Shown here in pieces: positions 37,579 to 46,034 of a stretch of DNA of 64,000 nucleotides. The notes beneath the pieces were generated by a model. The model was not told the DNA's origin. It worked only from the letters and a program-made list of their open reading frames with translations, and searched no databases. Location of the stretch: contig NZ_JANUGV010000001.1 of NCBI RefSeq assembly GCF_024753215.1, positions 1,612,001 through 1,676,000 on the forward strand, given 5' to 3'. How positions within the stretch are numbered: position 1 is the first letter of the stretch; every line of letters begins with the position of its first letter. Source of the stretch: Massilia solisilvae. GTDB taxonomy: Bacteria > Pseudomonadota > Gammaproteobacteria > Burkholderiales > Burkholderiaceae_D. A program made the position numbers and the translations under genes.

Positions 37579-38535
37579 ATGGAGCCATTTGTCGCCGAGC
37601 TGTCCCGCCTTTACCGCATCGCCTCGAGCACGCCGGTCGAGCAGTTCGCGGGCTGCGCGCTCGACCAGCTGCGCGAGTGGATCGATTTCGACGGCGCCGT
37701 ATTCGGCTTCGGCGAAACCGGCGCGGACCGGCTGACGATCGGCAGCTGCGCCATCTACAACCGCGACGCGGCGATCGTTGGCGAGTATGCCGCGGTGTCG
37801 GCCGCCGATCCCACCACACGCCGTTTTCTGCAGGCCCCGGGCATGGTGGCGAACGTCGATACGCAGGCCGACTACAGCGCGCACGATGCCCAACTAAAGG
37901 ATTTCGTGCGCCGCCACGACATCCGCCACCTGCTGCTGCTTGGTGAACCGGCGGCCGTTCCGGGGCACCTGCGCTGGATCGTCCTGTACCGCGGCACCCG
38001 GACCGGCTTCGGCCGGTACGAGTCGGCCCGGCTGTCGGCCGCATGGTCGCACCTGCTGTGCGCGCTGGACCTGAACCGGACCCGCGCGCTCGACCTGCAT
38101 GCGCTGTCGGACGCGCCGCGCGCGGCGGCGCTGGCCGGCCCCGGCGGCGCGATCGAAGCGGCCAATCCGCTGTTCGTCGAGATGCTGCGGCGCGAATGGC
38201 GCAATGCCACGCCTGCGTTTCTGCCGCCGGCCCTGTGCGAGGCGATGCGCGGCCCCGGCCCCTACGTGGGGCGCGAGATCGAAGTGCACTTCACGCGCAA
38301 GGGCGACTACACGCTGTGCCAGGCCGCTCGCCTGAGCGCCGTGGCCAGGCTCAGTCCGCGCGAGGCGCAGGTTGCCCGCGGCTTTGCGGCGGGCCAGGAC
38401 TACAAGACGATTGCGGCGCTGCTCGGCATCTCGCCCAACACGGTGCGCGCCCAGCTGGCCAGCGTGTACCGCAAGCTGGAAATCAACGACAAGGCGATGC
38501 TGGCCGCCGCGCTCTCCACAGCACCTTGCAACTGA
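37579..38535 (+). CDS. LuxR-type helix-turn-helix regulator
   Basis: 318 residues. The N-terminal part (about 1-180) looks like a GAF-type sensor without clear ligand motifs. The C-terminus is a LuxR/FixJ helix-turn-helix (about 258-312, LSPREAQVARGFAAGQDYKT, LLGISPNTVRAQLASVYRKL). It lacks a receiver domain and an autoinducer-type signature. It follows regA by 83 bases and could be read through, but may have its own promoter. Targets unknown. Confidence 0.82.
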   Translation: MEPFVAELSRLYRIASSTPVEQFAGCALDQLREWIDFDGAVFGFGETGADRLTIGSCAIYNRDAAIVGEYAAVSAADPTTRRFLQAPGMVANVDTQADYSAHDAQLKDFVRRHDIRHLLLLGEPAAVPGHLRWIVLYRGTRTGFGRYESARLSAAWSHLLCALDLNRTRALDLHALSDAPRAAALAGPGGAIEAANPLFVEMLRREWRNATPAFLPPALCEAMRGPGPYVGREIEVHFTRKGDYTLCQAARLSAVARLSPREAQVARGFAAGQDYKTIAALLGISPNTVRAQLASVYRKLEINDKAMLAAALSTAPCN

Positions 38536-38669
38536 TGCCGGCGCCCGGCCCGCATGCGGCCGCGCATAGTGCATTTGCATGATTCCGGTTTTCCGTCCGC
38601 CGCTTTACTGTTATCTCCGCCTTCATCCGACTGGAGGCGCGGATAACCATAAAACGAACGGAGACCATC

Positions 38670-40013
38670 ATGACGCAGGCGCGACGCCTCATTCCACTGC
38701 TTTTCCTGACACTTGCTATCGGCCTTGCGGGCTGCGGCGCCGGCGACCAGGGGGCGCAAGGGCCGACCGGGCCCGCCGGCGCGACCGGGCCGGCCGGCGC
38801 CAATGCGGACGCCATCGCCACCATCGGCGAGGGTGCGATCATCATCGACGGCGTGGCTGCGGGCGATCCGAAGGAAAGCATCTATGTCCGCAAGGTCGGC
38901 CACGGACCGAAGACCATCGTCCTCATCCCGGGCAATAACACCTCGGGCGTCGCCTTCGACGGCATGCTCGGCTATTTCCGTTCGGTCGACGCGCTCAACG
39001 ACGCCTATACCGTGTATGCCTTCGATTACCGCGGCAGCGGCAGGTCCAGCTACAACAAGAAGATCACGTCGCTGAAGGATTTTGCGCTCGACTTCGAGAA
39101 GGTGATGAACAAGATCACCGGCTTTCCGACTTCCGGCGTGACCCTGGTCGGCTACTCGATGGGCTTTGGCGTCGCTCTGGAGATGGTGATCGCCAACCCG
39201 GCTCGCTACGGCAACGTGGTCAGCCTGGCGGGCATCGGCACGCGCGGCATTCGCGTCAGCTTCAACGCCGGCCAGGCGGGGACCGACGCTGCAGGCCATG
39301 CATGGGCCAATGGCGACTGGGTGAGCGTGACGAACGACGCCGCGGGCCTGGCCGGGACCGAGTTCCAGCAGCGCTCCTGGCAAGGCGACCAGCGCACCTA
39401 CGCGAACGTCCAGGCGACATGGGACGCGGTGGTCTATAACGACGTTCTCAAATACGACATCAGCAAGGCCTTCACGGTGGCCGCGGTGACCGACCCGACG
39501 TTCCGCGCCGCGCCGAGCTACGTCAATTCGCTGATGGACGGCTTCAACATCCAGTACATGCCGGAATCGCTGTACTACTCGCACAAGTTCAACGTCTCGT
39601 CGATCGACGTGGTCAAGGGCACCCCCAATGCCGACGGCAGCGTGGTGACGATCCCGGGCGACGGCCGCCTGGCGACGCTGTTGACCGGCAAGCGCGCGCT
39701 GCTGGTAAAGGCGAGCACCGACTTTGCCACCTGGCGCGGCGACCAGGTCATCTACGACAACTACACGGCCACCTCGAAATACGATCTCAAGCGCGCGGGC
39801 GCCGACGTCACCGCCGTGATGATCAACCCCGGCCAGGGCTTCGACCACGGCTTTCCGGTGGCGCATCCGCTCGAGACGGTGCGCCTGATCGATGCCTTCA
39901 TCAAGGGGAACGTCACGGCTGGCAGCGCGGCGCTCGCCCTGGGCAATGCGGGCGTTGCCGTGTACCCGAGCGGGGAGACGGCCTGGGAGACCGCCACCTT
40001 CACCGGGTTCTGA
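38670..40013 (+). CDS. Lipoprotein alpha/beta hydrolase with short collagen-like tract
   Basis: 447 residues. Lipoprotein signal ends LAGC (Cys22). Residues 28-45 are six Gly-X-Y triplets (GAQ GPT GPA GAT GPA GAN), a collagen-like stretch directly after the lipid anchor. Then an alpha/beta-hydrolase fold: TIVLIPGNNTSGVAFDGML, VYAFDYRGSGRSSYNKK, LVGYSMGFGVALEMVI with nucleophile Ser in GYSMG, and PGQGFDHGFPVAHP (His). Probably surface- or periplasm-exposed. The tract may form a trimer stalk, though it is short. Substrate unknown. Confidence 0.82.
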   Translation: MTQARRLIPLLFLTLAIGLAGCGAGDQGAQGPTGPAGATGPAGANADAIATIGEGAIIIDGVAAGDPKESIYVRKVGHGPKTIVLIPGNNTSGVAFDGMLGYFRSVDALNDAYTVYAFDYRGSGRSSYNKKITSLKDFALDFEKVMNKITGFPTSGVTLVGYSMGFGVALEMVIANPARYGNVVSLAGIGTRGIRVSFNAGQAGTDAAGHAWANGDWVSVTNDAAGLAGTEFQQRSWQGDQRTYANVQATWDAVVYNDVLKYDISKAFTVAAVTDPTFRAAPSYVNSLMDGFNIQYMPESLYYSHKFNVSSIDVVKGTPNADGSVVTIPGDGRLATLLTGKRALLVKASTDFATWRGDQVIYDNYTATSKYDLKRAGADVTAVMINPGQGFDHGFPVAHPLETVRLIDAFIKGNVTAGSAALALGNAGVAVYPSGETAWETATFTGF

Positions 40014-40021
40014 CGGTAGCC

Positions 40022-40050
40022 GCGCCCGGCGCACTGCTGGGCGCTTCTCT
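40022..40050 (+). terminator. Candidate terminator after the lipoprotein hydrolase
   Basis: GCGCCC (40022-40027) pairs with GGGCGC (40039-40044), followed by TTCTCTTG. The stem is strong but the T tract is interrupted. Confidence 0.45.
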
Positions 40051-40166
40051 TGTGTAGCGCCGGGTTTGATGCTAGCGTATTCAGGTGGCGGGGCGCGCTT
40101 GCGCCATGCTTCGAGCCAGCAGACGGTTTGACCTGAAATACAACGACAACGATTTCGGAGGCAGAC

Positions 40167-41402
40167 ATGGGAAGCGAGCGAGACAAGCCGCACAGCGCCC
40201 AGCGGCGTGCGGTGCTGCGACAAGCCGGTGCCTTGGGCGCGGCATCGGCCCTGGGCGGGATGGCACTGCCGGCGCTGGCCAGCAAATCCGTCAACCTGGG
40301 CTTCGAGAACGGGGAGCGCGAGCTGGTCGCGTTTCCCCAGAAACGGCCGTTGATCCTGCTGACCAGCCGGCCGCCGCAGCTCGAAACGCCGTTCGGCGTC
40401 TTCAACGAAAACATCATCACCCCCAACGACGCGTTCTTCGTCCGTTACCACTGGAGTGGGGTGCCCACCTCGATCGATCCCGGAACGTATCGGCTGCACG
40501 TGGGCGGCAACGTGAACACGCCGCTTGAACTGTCGCTCGCGGAGCTCAGGCAAATGGGCGGCATGGAGCTCACCGCCGTCAACCAGTGCTCCGGCAACAG
40601 CCGCGGCTTCTTCCAGCCGCGCGTGAACGGCGGCCAGCTCGGCAACGGAGCGATGGGCAACGCGCGCTGGACCGGCGTGCCGCTCAAGACAGTTCTCGAG
40701 CGCGCGGGCCTGAAGGCGGGCTCGGTGCAGGTGTCGTTCAACGGCATGGACATGCCACCGGTGGCGGGCGGTCCGGATTTCGTCAAGGCGCTCGACGTCG
40801 ACCACGCCATGGACGGCGAGGTCATGCTGGCCTACCTGATGAACGGGGCCGACCTGCCGGTGCTGAACGGTTATCCGGTACGCCTGATCGTGCCCGGCTA
40901 CTACGGCACCTACTGGGTCAAGCACGTCAACGATATCCAGGTGCTCGACAAGACCTTCGACGGCTTCTGGATGGCGTCGGCCTACCGCATTCCGGACAAC
41001 GCCTGCGCCTGCGTGCCGCCGGGTACATCGGTGGCAAAGTCGCGCCCCATCGGCCGTTTCGACGTGCGCTCGTTCATCACCAGCGTGGCCAACGGCGCGC
41101 AGGTGAAGGCAGGGCAGGAGCTGGTGCTCAAGGGGATCGCGTTTGACGGCGGCTCGGGCATCGCCGAGGTGGCCGTGTCCATCGACGGCGGCAACAGCTG
41201 GCGCACGGCGCGCCTGGGCGAGGACCTTGGCAAGTACTCGTTTCGCGCGTGGAGCACGAGCGTGCGGCTGCCCAAGGGCGCGCACGAGCTGAAGGTGAGG
41301 GCGGTTAGCCGCATCGGGCAATCGCAGCCGATGGCGCCGCTGTGGAATCCACCCGGCTACATGCGCAACGTGGTCGAGACCACGCGCGTGACCGCTGTCT
41401 GA
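40167..41402 (+). CDS. sorA: SorA-like sulfite dehydrogenase molybdopterin subunit
   Basis: 411 residues. The N-terminus QRRAVLRQAGALGAASALGG resembles a twin-arginine signal, fitting export of a folded molybdoenzyme to the periplasm. Sulfite-oxidase fold: FFVRYHWSGVP, molybdenum-ligand Cys141 in TAVNQCSGNSRGFF, GARWTGVPL-like NARWTGVPLKTVLE, GYYGTYWVKHV, and a C-terminal dimerisation domain (VAVSIDGGNSW). Oxidises sulfite to sulfate and passes electrons to the small cytochrome encoded 10 bases downstream. A general sulfite-oxidase-like enzyme with another substrate is less likely given SorB. Confidence 0.87.
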   Translation: MGSERDKPHSAQRRAVLRQAGALGAASALGGMALPALASKSVNLGFENGERELVAFPQKRPLILLTSRPPQLETPFGVFNENIITPNDAFFVRYHWSGVPTSIDPGTYRLHVGGNVNTPLELSLAELRQMGGMELTAVNQCSGNSRGFFQPRVNGGQLGNGAMGNARWTGVPLKTVLERAGLKAGSVQVSFNGMDMPPVAGGPDFVKALDVDHAMDGEVMLAYLMNGADLPVLNGYPVRLIVPGYYGTYWVKHVNDIQVLDKTFDGFWMASAYRIPDNACACVPPGTSVAKSRPIGRFDVRSFITSVANGAQVKAGQELVLKGIAFDGGSGIAEVAVSIDGGNSWRTARLGEDLGKYSFRAWSTSVRLPKGAHELKVRAVSRIGQSQPMAPLWNPPGYMRNVVETTRVTAV

Positions 41403-41412
41403 GGAGGACGCC

Positions 41413-41763
41413 ATGAACGTCAAACTTGTCGGCGCCGCGCTTGCGGTGCTTGCGTGCGGTGTGGCTGTGGCGGTCGAGATCCAGCTGCCGCCCGATGCAA
41501 CGGCTTACAAGCCCAGTCAGCTGCCGGGTTACCAGCTGGTGCAGCGTAACTGCATGGCCTGCCACGCGGCCGAATACCCGGCCACGCAGCCGCCCAGTTC
41601 CAACCGGGCGTACTGGGAGACCACGGTGAAGAAGATGAAGAAACCGTTCGGCGCGCAGTTCGACGATGCCGATATTCCGGCGATGGTCGATTACCTGGTC
41701 AAGACCTACGGGAACGAGCGCGGCGCGGCAGCGCCGAGCCAGAAGAAGCCTGGTGCGACGTAG
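41413..41763 (+). CDS. sorB: SorB-like monohaem cytochrome c subunit
   Basis: 116 residues. A signal peptide (MNVKLVGAALAVLACGVAVA) is followed by one heme-binding CMACH motif (Cys47, Cys50, His51), SNRAYWETTVKKMKKPFGA and DIPAMVDYLVKTYG (distal Met). It accepts electrons from SorA and forwards them to a cytochrome c pool in the periplasm. Gap of 10 bases from sorA with GGAGG upstream of the ATG. Confidence 0.87.
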   Translation: MNVKLVGAALAVLACGVAVAVEIQLPPDATAYKPSQLPGYQLVQRNCMACHAAEYPATQPPSSNRAYWETTVKKMKKPFGAQFDDADIPAMVDYLVKTYGNERGAAAPSQKKPGAT

Positions 41764-41870
41764 GGTGGGCAGGTCCTCCTGCCCACGCGTCCAGCCAGTG
41801 CCGGCGTCATGTGAACGCGTGGGGTGAAGCTGGCCAGTGGCCAGCTGAGCAAGCTGCCCACCCTACGGGC
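41761..41870. repeat. R1 palindromic repeat, inverted doublet
   Basis: Unit at 41761-41796 (TAGGGTGGGCAGG...CCTGCCCACGCGTCC) starts at the sorB stop codon. The second, at 41813-41870, is longer, with GAACGCGTGGGG and CTGCCCACCCTACGGG separated by an inner GGCCAGTGGCC palindrome. They lie between sorB and the convergent TonB receptor gene. Confidence 0.75.
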
Positions 41871-41875
41871 CGCTG

Positions 41876-44260
41876 TTACCAGCTATAGCCCGCCTTCACG
41901 TAGTAGAACCGCCCATTGAACCCGTTCGGCGCGAACCCGCTGTAGCGCGAGATGCCGTTGTTGTTCAGGTTCGCCTTCGAGGTGATCTCGGCCGGGTAAC
42001 GGTCGGTCACGTTGTCGATGCCGGCGGCGAGCCTCCAGTTGCGATCGATCTTCACGCTGCCCGACAGGTCCAGTACCCATTGCGGATCGTAGGTCTGGTC
42101 CAGCGTGGCGTCGTTCTGCGGCACCGTAAAGCTGCCGTAGCGCGTCACCACCGCGCGAGCGTTCCACGCGCCGCGGGTGTAGTCGGTGGACAGGCTCAGC
42201 TTGTCCTTGGGCGAGGCCACCGTCACGCGGTTGATGGTCTGGCGGTCCACCAGCAGCAGCTTGTTCTGGGTGAGCAGCGCGGGGTTGTCGGCGACGTGGC
42301 GCACCGCGTTCTGGTTCCAGTTGTAGCCGAGCGTGAAGTCCACGCGCGCGCCCTGCGACAGCGGCAGGCGGTACGTGCTGACCACGTCCACGCCCTTGGT
42401 GCGGGTGTCCAGCGCGTTGGTGAAGTAGCGCGCCGCGCCAATGTAGTAGCCGCGCGAGGCCATCTGCGCCTTGAGCGGGTCCGGCAGCGGCAGGTTGGCC
42501 GAGAACAGGATGCGGTCGTCGATGTCGATGCGGTACAGGTCAACCGAGGTGCTGAAGTTCTTCGACGGCTGGTACTGCAGGCCCAGGCTCAGGTTGCGCG
42601 CCTTCTCGGCCTTGAGCGGCTGCGCGCCGAGCACCTGGGCGGCCGGGTTGGTGACGGCAAAGGTGCCGGTCTCGATCGGCGTGTTCACGCCGTTGATGAC
42701 GAAGAAGTTGGTAGTCGTGATGGTGTAGTACTGCTGCGCCAGCGACGGGGCGCGGAAACCGGAGGAGGCGGTACCGCGCACCGAGAAGTCGGGCGTCACC
42801 GCGTAGCGCGCCGACGCCTTGGCCGAGGTGGTGTCGCCAAAGTCGGTGTAGTGCTCATGGCGCACCGCCACCGAGCCGGCCAGCTTGTCGGTCACGTCCG
42901 CTTCCAGGTTCAGGTACGCGGACTGGTTGCTGCGGCCGTTCTTGCCGGCGTCCGTGAGACGGAAGCCCGAAAAGCCCTGCGAGCCGCTGCCGGTGTACGA
43001 CGCCTCTTCGCCGGCGCCGATCTCGTAGCTCTCGTGGCGCGCCTCCAGGCCCAGCGCGACGGTCAGCGGGCCATGCAGGAACGACACCGGGATCTCGCGC
43101 GCCACGTCCAGGTTGGCCAGGGTCTGGTCGAACTTCAGGCGGCCGGCGTAGAAGTGGGTCGGGCTGGATGCCCCAAGGCTCTGGTTGATCGTGTTGTCCA
43201 GGTCCAGCGAGAATGCGTTGCTGCCATAGTTCAGGCTCCCGTCCCAGCGCCAGCCGGCCAATTCGCCGCGCAGGCCGGTCACCACGGACCTGTCGGTCGA
43301 GGTGCTGTCTTCCAGCGGCAGGAAGCCTTCCGGATAGATCGTCGGCGAGCGCAGCGCGGTGCCGACGTAGGCCGTGCGCCAGGTGGCCGCGGCCGAGGTG
43401 GTGCGCTCACCGTAGTTGGCAAAGCCGTACCACTCGATGTCGTCGTTCACGCGCACCTGGCTGTTGACGAACAGCGTGCGCGGACGGCTCTCGGGGTCGC
43501 CCAGGCGCTGGGTCACCTGGCCATAGCGCGGCTCCCTCGGGTTGCGGAAGTCGGCGCCGGCGCGGTTGGTCGGGTCCTTGTCGGCCGCTTCCAGCGCAAT
43601 GCGCACCCAGCCCCGGTCGCCCAGCTCGAAGCCGGTCGAACCGCGCAGCGTCACCTGCCTGCCGTCGTGCTGCTGGTACTGGCCCCAGCCGGCTTCGACG
43701 TCGCCGCCCTTGGCGCCTTTTTTCAGGATGATGTTGATGACGCCGGCGATCGCGTCCGAGCCGTACTGCGCGGCCGCGCCGTCGCGCAGCACTTCGATGT
43801 GGTCGATCGCCTCCAGCGGAATCGCGTTCAGGTCCACCGGCGCCGAGCCGCGGCCCAGCGTGCCGTTGACGTTGATGACCGACGAGGCGTGGCGGCGCTT
43901 GCCGTTCACCAGCACCAGCACCTGGTCGGGCGACAGGCCGCGCAGCTGCGCCGGGCGCACCGCGTCGCTGGCGTCCGCGCCCGACGGACGCGGGAAGTTC
44001 ACCGACGGCAGGATGCGGCCGAGGACAGTGGCCAGCTCGGTAGAGCCGGTGGCCTGCAGTTCCCTGGCGCCGATCACATCGACCGGGGACTGCGAGTCGA
44101 GCGTGCGGCGGTTTTTGGAGAAGGTGCCGGTGACGACCACCGACTGCATTTGCGCGCCGTCGTCGGCGGCGGGTTGCTGGGTTTGCGCGCTGGCGTTCAG
44201 GCCGAGCGAGCCGATCAGGCCAAGCACGAGCAGGCTCGGTGCGGTGTGGTGCTTACTCAT
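41876..44260 (-). CDS. TonB-dependent outer-membrane receptor
   Basis: 794 residues from the ATG at 44260 (AAGAAGAAAG lies 10 bases upstream; an earlier ATG at 44287 has no such site). Signal peptide, then a plug domain (VVVTGTFSKNRRTLDSQSPV, TELATVLGRILPSVNFPRPS, AIPLEAIDHIEVLRDGAAAQ, GSDAIAGVINIILKK) and a barrel ending in aromatic Trp (YYVKAGYSW). The plug pattern is that of the large group of carbohydrate and peptide receptors; no ligand is assigned. No TonB box is certain. Confidence 0.92.
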   Translation of the reverse strand: MSKHHTAPSLLVLGLIGSLGLNASAQTQQPAADDGAQMQSVVVTGTFSKNRRTLDSQSPVDVIGARELQATGSTELATVLGRILPSVNFPRPSGADASDAVRPAQLRGLSPDQVLVLVNGKRRHASSVINVNGTLGRGSAPVDLNAIPLEAIDHIEVLRDGAAAQYGSDAIAGVINIILKKGAKGGDVEAGWGQYQQHDGRQVTLRGSTGFELGDRGWVRIALEAADKDPTNRAGADFRNPREPRYGQVTQRLGDPESRPRTLFVNSQVRVNDDIEWYGFANYGERTTSAAATWRTAYVGTALRSPTIYPEGFLPLEDSTSTDRSVVTGLRGELAGWRWDGSLNYGSNAFSLDLDNTINQSLGASSPTHFYAGRLKFDQTLANLDVAREIPVSFLHGPLTVALGLEARHESYEIGAGEEASYTGSGSQGFSGFRLTDAGKNGRSNQSAYLNLEADVTDKLAGSVAVRHEHYTDFGDTTSAKASARYAVTPDFSVRGTASSGFRAPSLAQQYYTITTTNFFVINGVNTPIETGTFAVTNPAAQVLGAQPLKAEKARNLSLGLQYQPSKNFSTSVDLYRIDIDDRILFSANLPLPDPLKAQMASRGYYIGAARYFTNALDTRTKGVDVVSTYRLPLSQGARVDFTLGYNWNQNAVRHVADNPALLTQNKLLLVDRQTINRVTVASPKDKLSLSTDYTRGAWNARAVVTRYGSFTVPQNDATLDQTYDPQWVLDLSGSVKIDRNWRLAAGIDNVTDRYPAEITSKANLNNNGISRYSGFAPNGFNGRFYYVKAGYSW

Positions 44261-44443
44261 CTTCGAAATACTTTCTTCTTCTGACATGTTGCGAGGGGGA
44301 AGCGAAGATTAGCAGTCTCATCATTCGCGCCGCCAATATTGTTTGCTTGTTTGCTTATGCGGATTCCGCGATAAGACCTCGCCCCCGGTCAGGATATGGC
44401 TGGACCATTGTGGTAAATTGCCGTTTTTGTTTCCCTGCTGGCC

Positions 44444-45832
44444 ATGACCGCTCCTTCGCTCCGCTCGCGTGCGCTCACGCTCCTTTCCTTGTCGCTGCTC
44501 GCCGGCTGCGCCTCCTTCCACGTCGAGCAGCAGCCGGAGGCGGCTTTCGTGGTGCTGGGGGAGCAAGGCGCGCCGCTGGCGCGCGCGATCACCAGCGGTC
44601 CGGCCTGCCCGTCGATGTCGGTGGATGGCAAGGCGGTGGCCATGAACGTGCGCGCGCCGCTGCAGGCGATTCCCGCGCGCCCGACAGGCAAGCCGCAACC
44701 GGCGTCCAGCGCGGTGCTTACCTGCGAGCTCGCGCTGCCCGCTGATGCCCGCGAGGTACGGGTGGCGGGCCGCAGCCTGCCGCTGCCGCGCGCGCAAGCA
44801 AAGCGCATCGTGGTGATCGGCGACACCGGCTGCCGCATCAAAGGCAAGGAGATCCAGGACTGCAACGACGAACAGGCTTTCCCGTTCGCGCGCATTGCGG
44901 CGGTCGCCGCCGCGTTTGGTCCGGACCTGGTGGTGCACGTGGGCGACTTCCACTACCGCGAAGACCCGTGCCCGGCGGACCACAAGGGTTGCGCGGGCAG
45001 CCCGTCCGGCTATGGTTGGGACGCCTGGAACGCGGACTTCTTCCAGCCGGCGCGGGCGCTGCTGCACGCGGCGCCCTGGGTCATGGTGCGCGGCAACCAC
45101 GAGTCGTGCGAGCGTGCCGGGCAGGGCTGGTGGCGCTACCTCGATCCGCGCCCCATGCTGGCGCACCGTACCTGCGACGACCCGCGCGACGACGGGGTGG
45201 GCGACTACAGCGACCCGTACGCGGTGCCGCTTGGCGCGGGGGCGCAGCTGCTCGTACTGGACACCGCCAACACTTCCTACAAGGGATTCAAGGAGGGCGA
45301 CCCGCGCCGCGCCATCTACGCCGACACGCTGCGCAAGGCCGAAGCGCTGGCACGCAACGCCAGCTACAACATCGCGGTGGATCACCATCCGCTGTACGCG
45401 TTCGGTGCCACCACCGAGAAATCGGGCGCGGCGCGGCTGTTCGGGGGCGACGCAGGGCTGCTGCAGGCGTTTGGCGACGTCACGCCGCGCTATCTGCCGG
45501 CCAGCGTGGACATGCTCCTGTCCGGGCACGTGCACCTGTGGGAGCAGGTGAGCTTTGCGAGCGATCACCCGAGCCAGTTCGTGAGCGGTTTTTCCGGCAC
45601 TGCCGAGGACCTGGTGCCGCTGCCGGCCTCGGTAGCGCCGGGCCTGAGCCCGACCCCCGGTGCAGTGGTGGCGCACATGAGTTCGTGGATCGACGGCTTC
45701 GGCTTCATGACGATGGAGCGCACCGGCGCGCGCGACTGGCTCGTCAAGGTGTGGGACCGCGACGGCCGCGCGCGCAACAGCTGCACCGTCAGCGGCAGCA
45801 AGTCGGTCTGCGAGGTGGCGCAGGTCAAGTAG
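44444..45832 (+). CDS. Metallophosphoesterase lipoprotein
   Basis: 462 residues. Lipoprotein signal ends LAGC (Cys22). Calcineurin-like motifs in order: VVIGDTGC, VVHVGDFHYR, VRGNHESC, AVDHHPLY and LLSGHVHLWEQV. A 100-residue N-terminal region precedes the catalytic domain. Anchored and facing the periplasm or surface. Purple acid phosphatase or nucleotidase activity is possible; no substrate is shown. Divergent from the TonB receptor over 183 bases. Confidence 0.85.
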   Translation: MTAPSLRSRALTLLSLSLLAGCASFHVEQQPEAAFVVLGEQGAPLARAITSGPACPSMSVDGKAVAMNVRAPLQAIPARPTGKPQPASSAVLTCELALPADAREVRVAGRSLPLPRAQAKRIVVIGDTGCRIKGKEIQDCNDEQAFPFARIAAVAAAFGPDLVVHVGDFHYREDPCPADHKGCAGSPSGYGWDAWNADFFQPARALLHAAPWVMVRGNHESCERAGQGWWRYLDPRPMLAHRTCDDPRDDGVGDYSDPYAVPLGAGAQLLVLDTANTSYKGFKEGDPRRAIYADTLRKAEALARNASYNIAVDHHPLYAFGATTEKSGAARLFGGDAGLLQAFGDVTPRYLPASVDMLLSGHVHLWEQVSFASDHPSQFVSGFSGTAEDLVPLPASVAPGLSPTPGAVVAHMSSWIDGFGFMTMERTGARDWLVKVWDRDGRARNSCTVSGSKSVCEVAQVK

Positions 45833-45886
45833 GACCAGTCCTACATTGGCACAAATCTAGTTGCATCCGAGCTACGGATGAGGCAG

Positions 45887-45960
45887 TATAGGGGTGTTGG
45901 AGCGCCGCCTCTCCGGGTGGCCCGCTCGATCAGCGATGAGGGCTATTGCTTACCTCTTGC
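45887..45960 (+). ncRNA. Putative structured leader RNA before the antiporter operon
   Basis: Downstream of a TATAGG -10-like element (45887-45892) the sequence can fold into GGAG/CTCC (45899-45914), GCCCGCT...AGC...GGGC (45920-45943) and GAGG/CCTC (45938-45956) hairpins; the last two compete. A strong terminator follows at 45961. This arrangement is that of a riboswitch or attenuator. I recognise no named class with certainty. A small RNA is the main alternative. Confidence 0.4.
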
Positions 45961-45988
45961 GCCCCCGGCCAGCCCGGGGGCATTTTTT
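45961..45988 (+). terminator. Strong intrinsic terminator 46 bases upstream of the antiporter gene
   Basis: GCCCCCGG (45961-45968) pairs perfectly with CCGGGGGC (45974-45981), loop of five, followed by A and six T residues (45983-45988). It points along the plus strand and cannot serve the metallophosphoesterase gene well, which ended 128 bases earlier with structured sequence between. Confidence 0.8.
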
Positions 45989-46034
45989 CGCCGCGATCGG
46001 CCCGCAATCCCCCCAGCTTTACGGATCTGCCCGC

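Noticed and set aside
45894..46034. In-frame extension of the antiporter back to a GTG at 45894
   Set aside because: It would translate through the terminator hairpin and gives a low-complexity leader; the ATG at 46035 begins a normal first membrane span.
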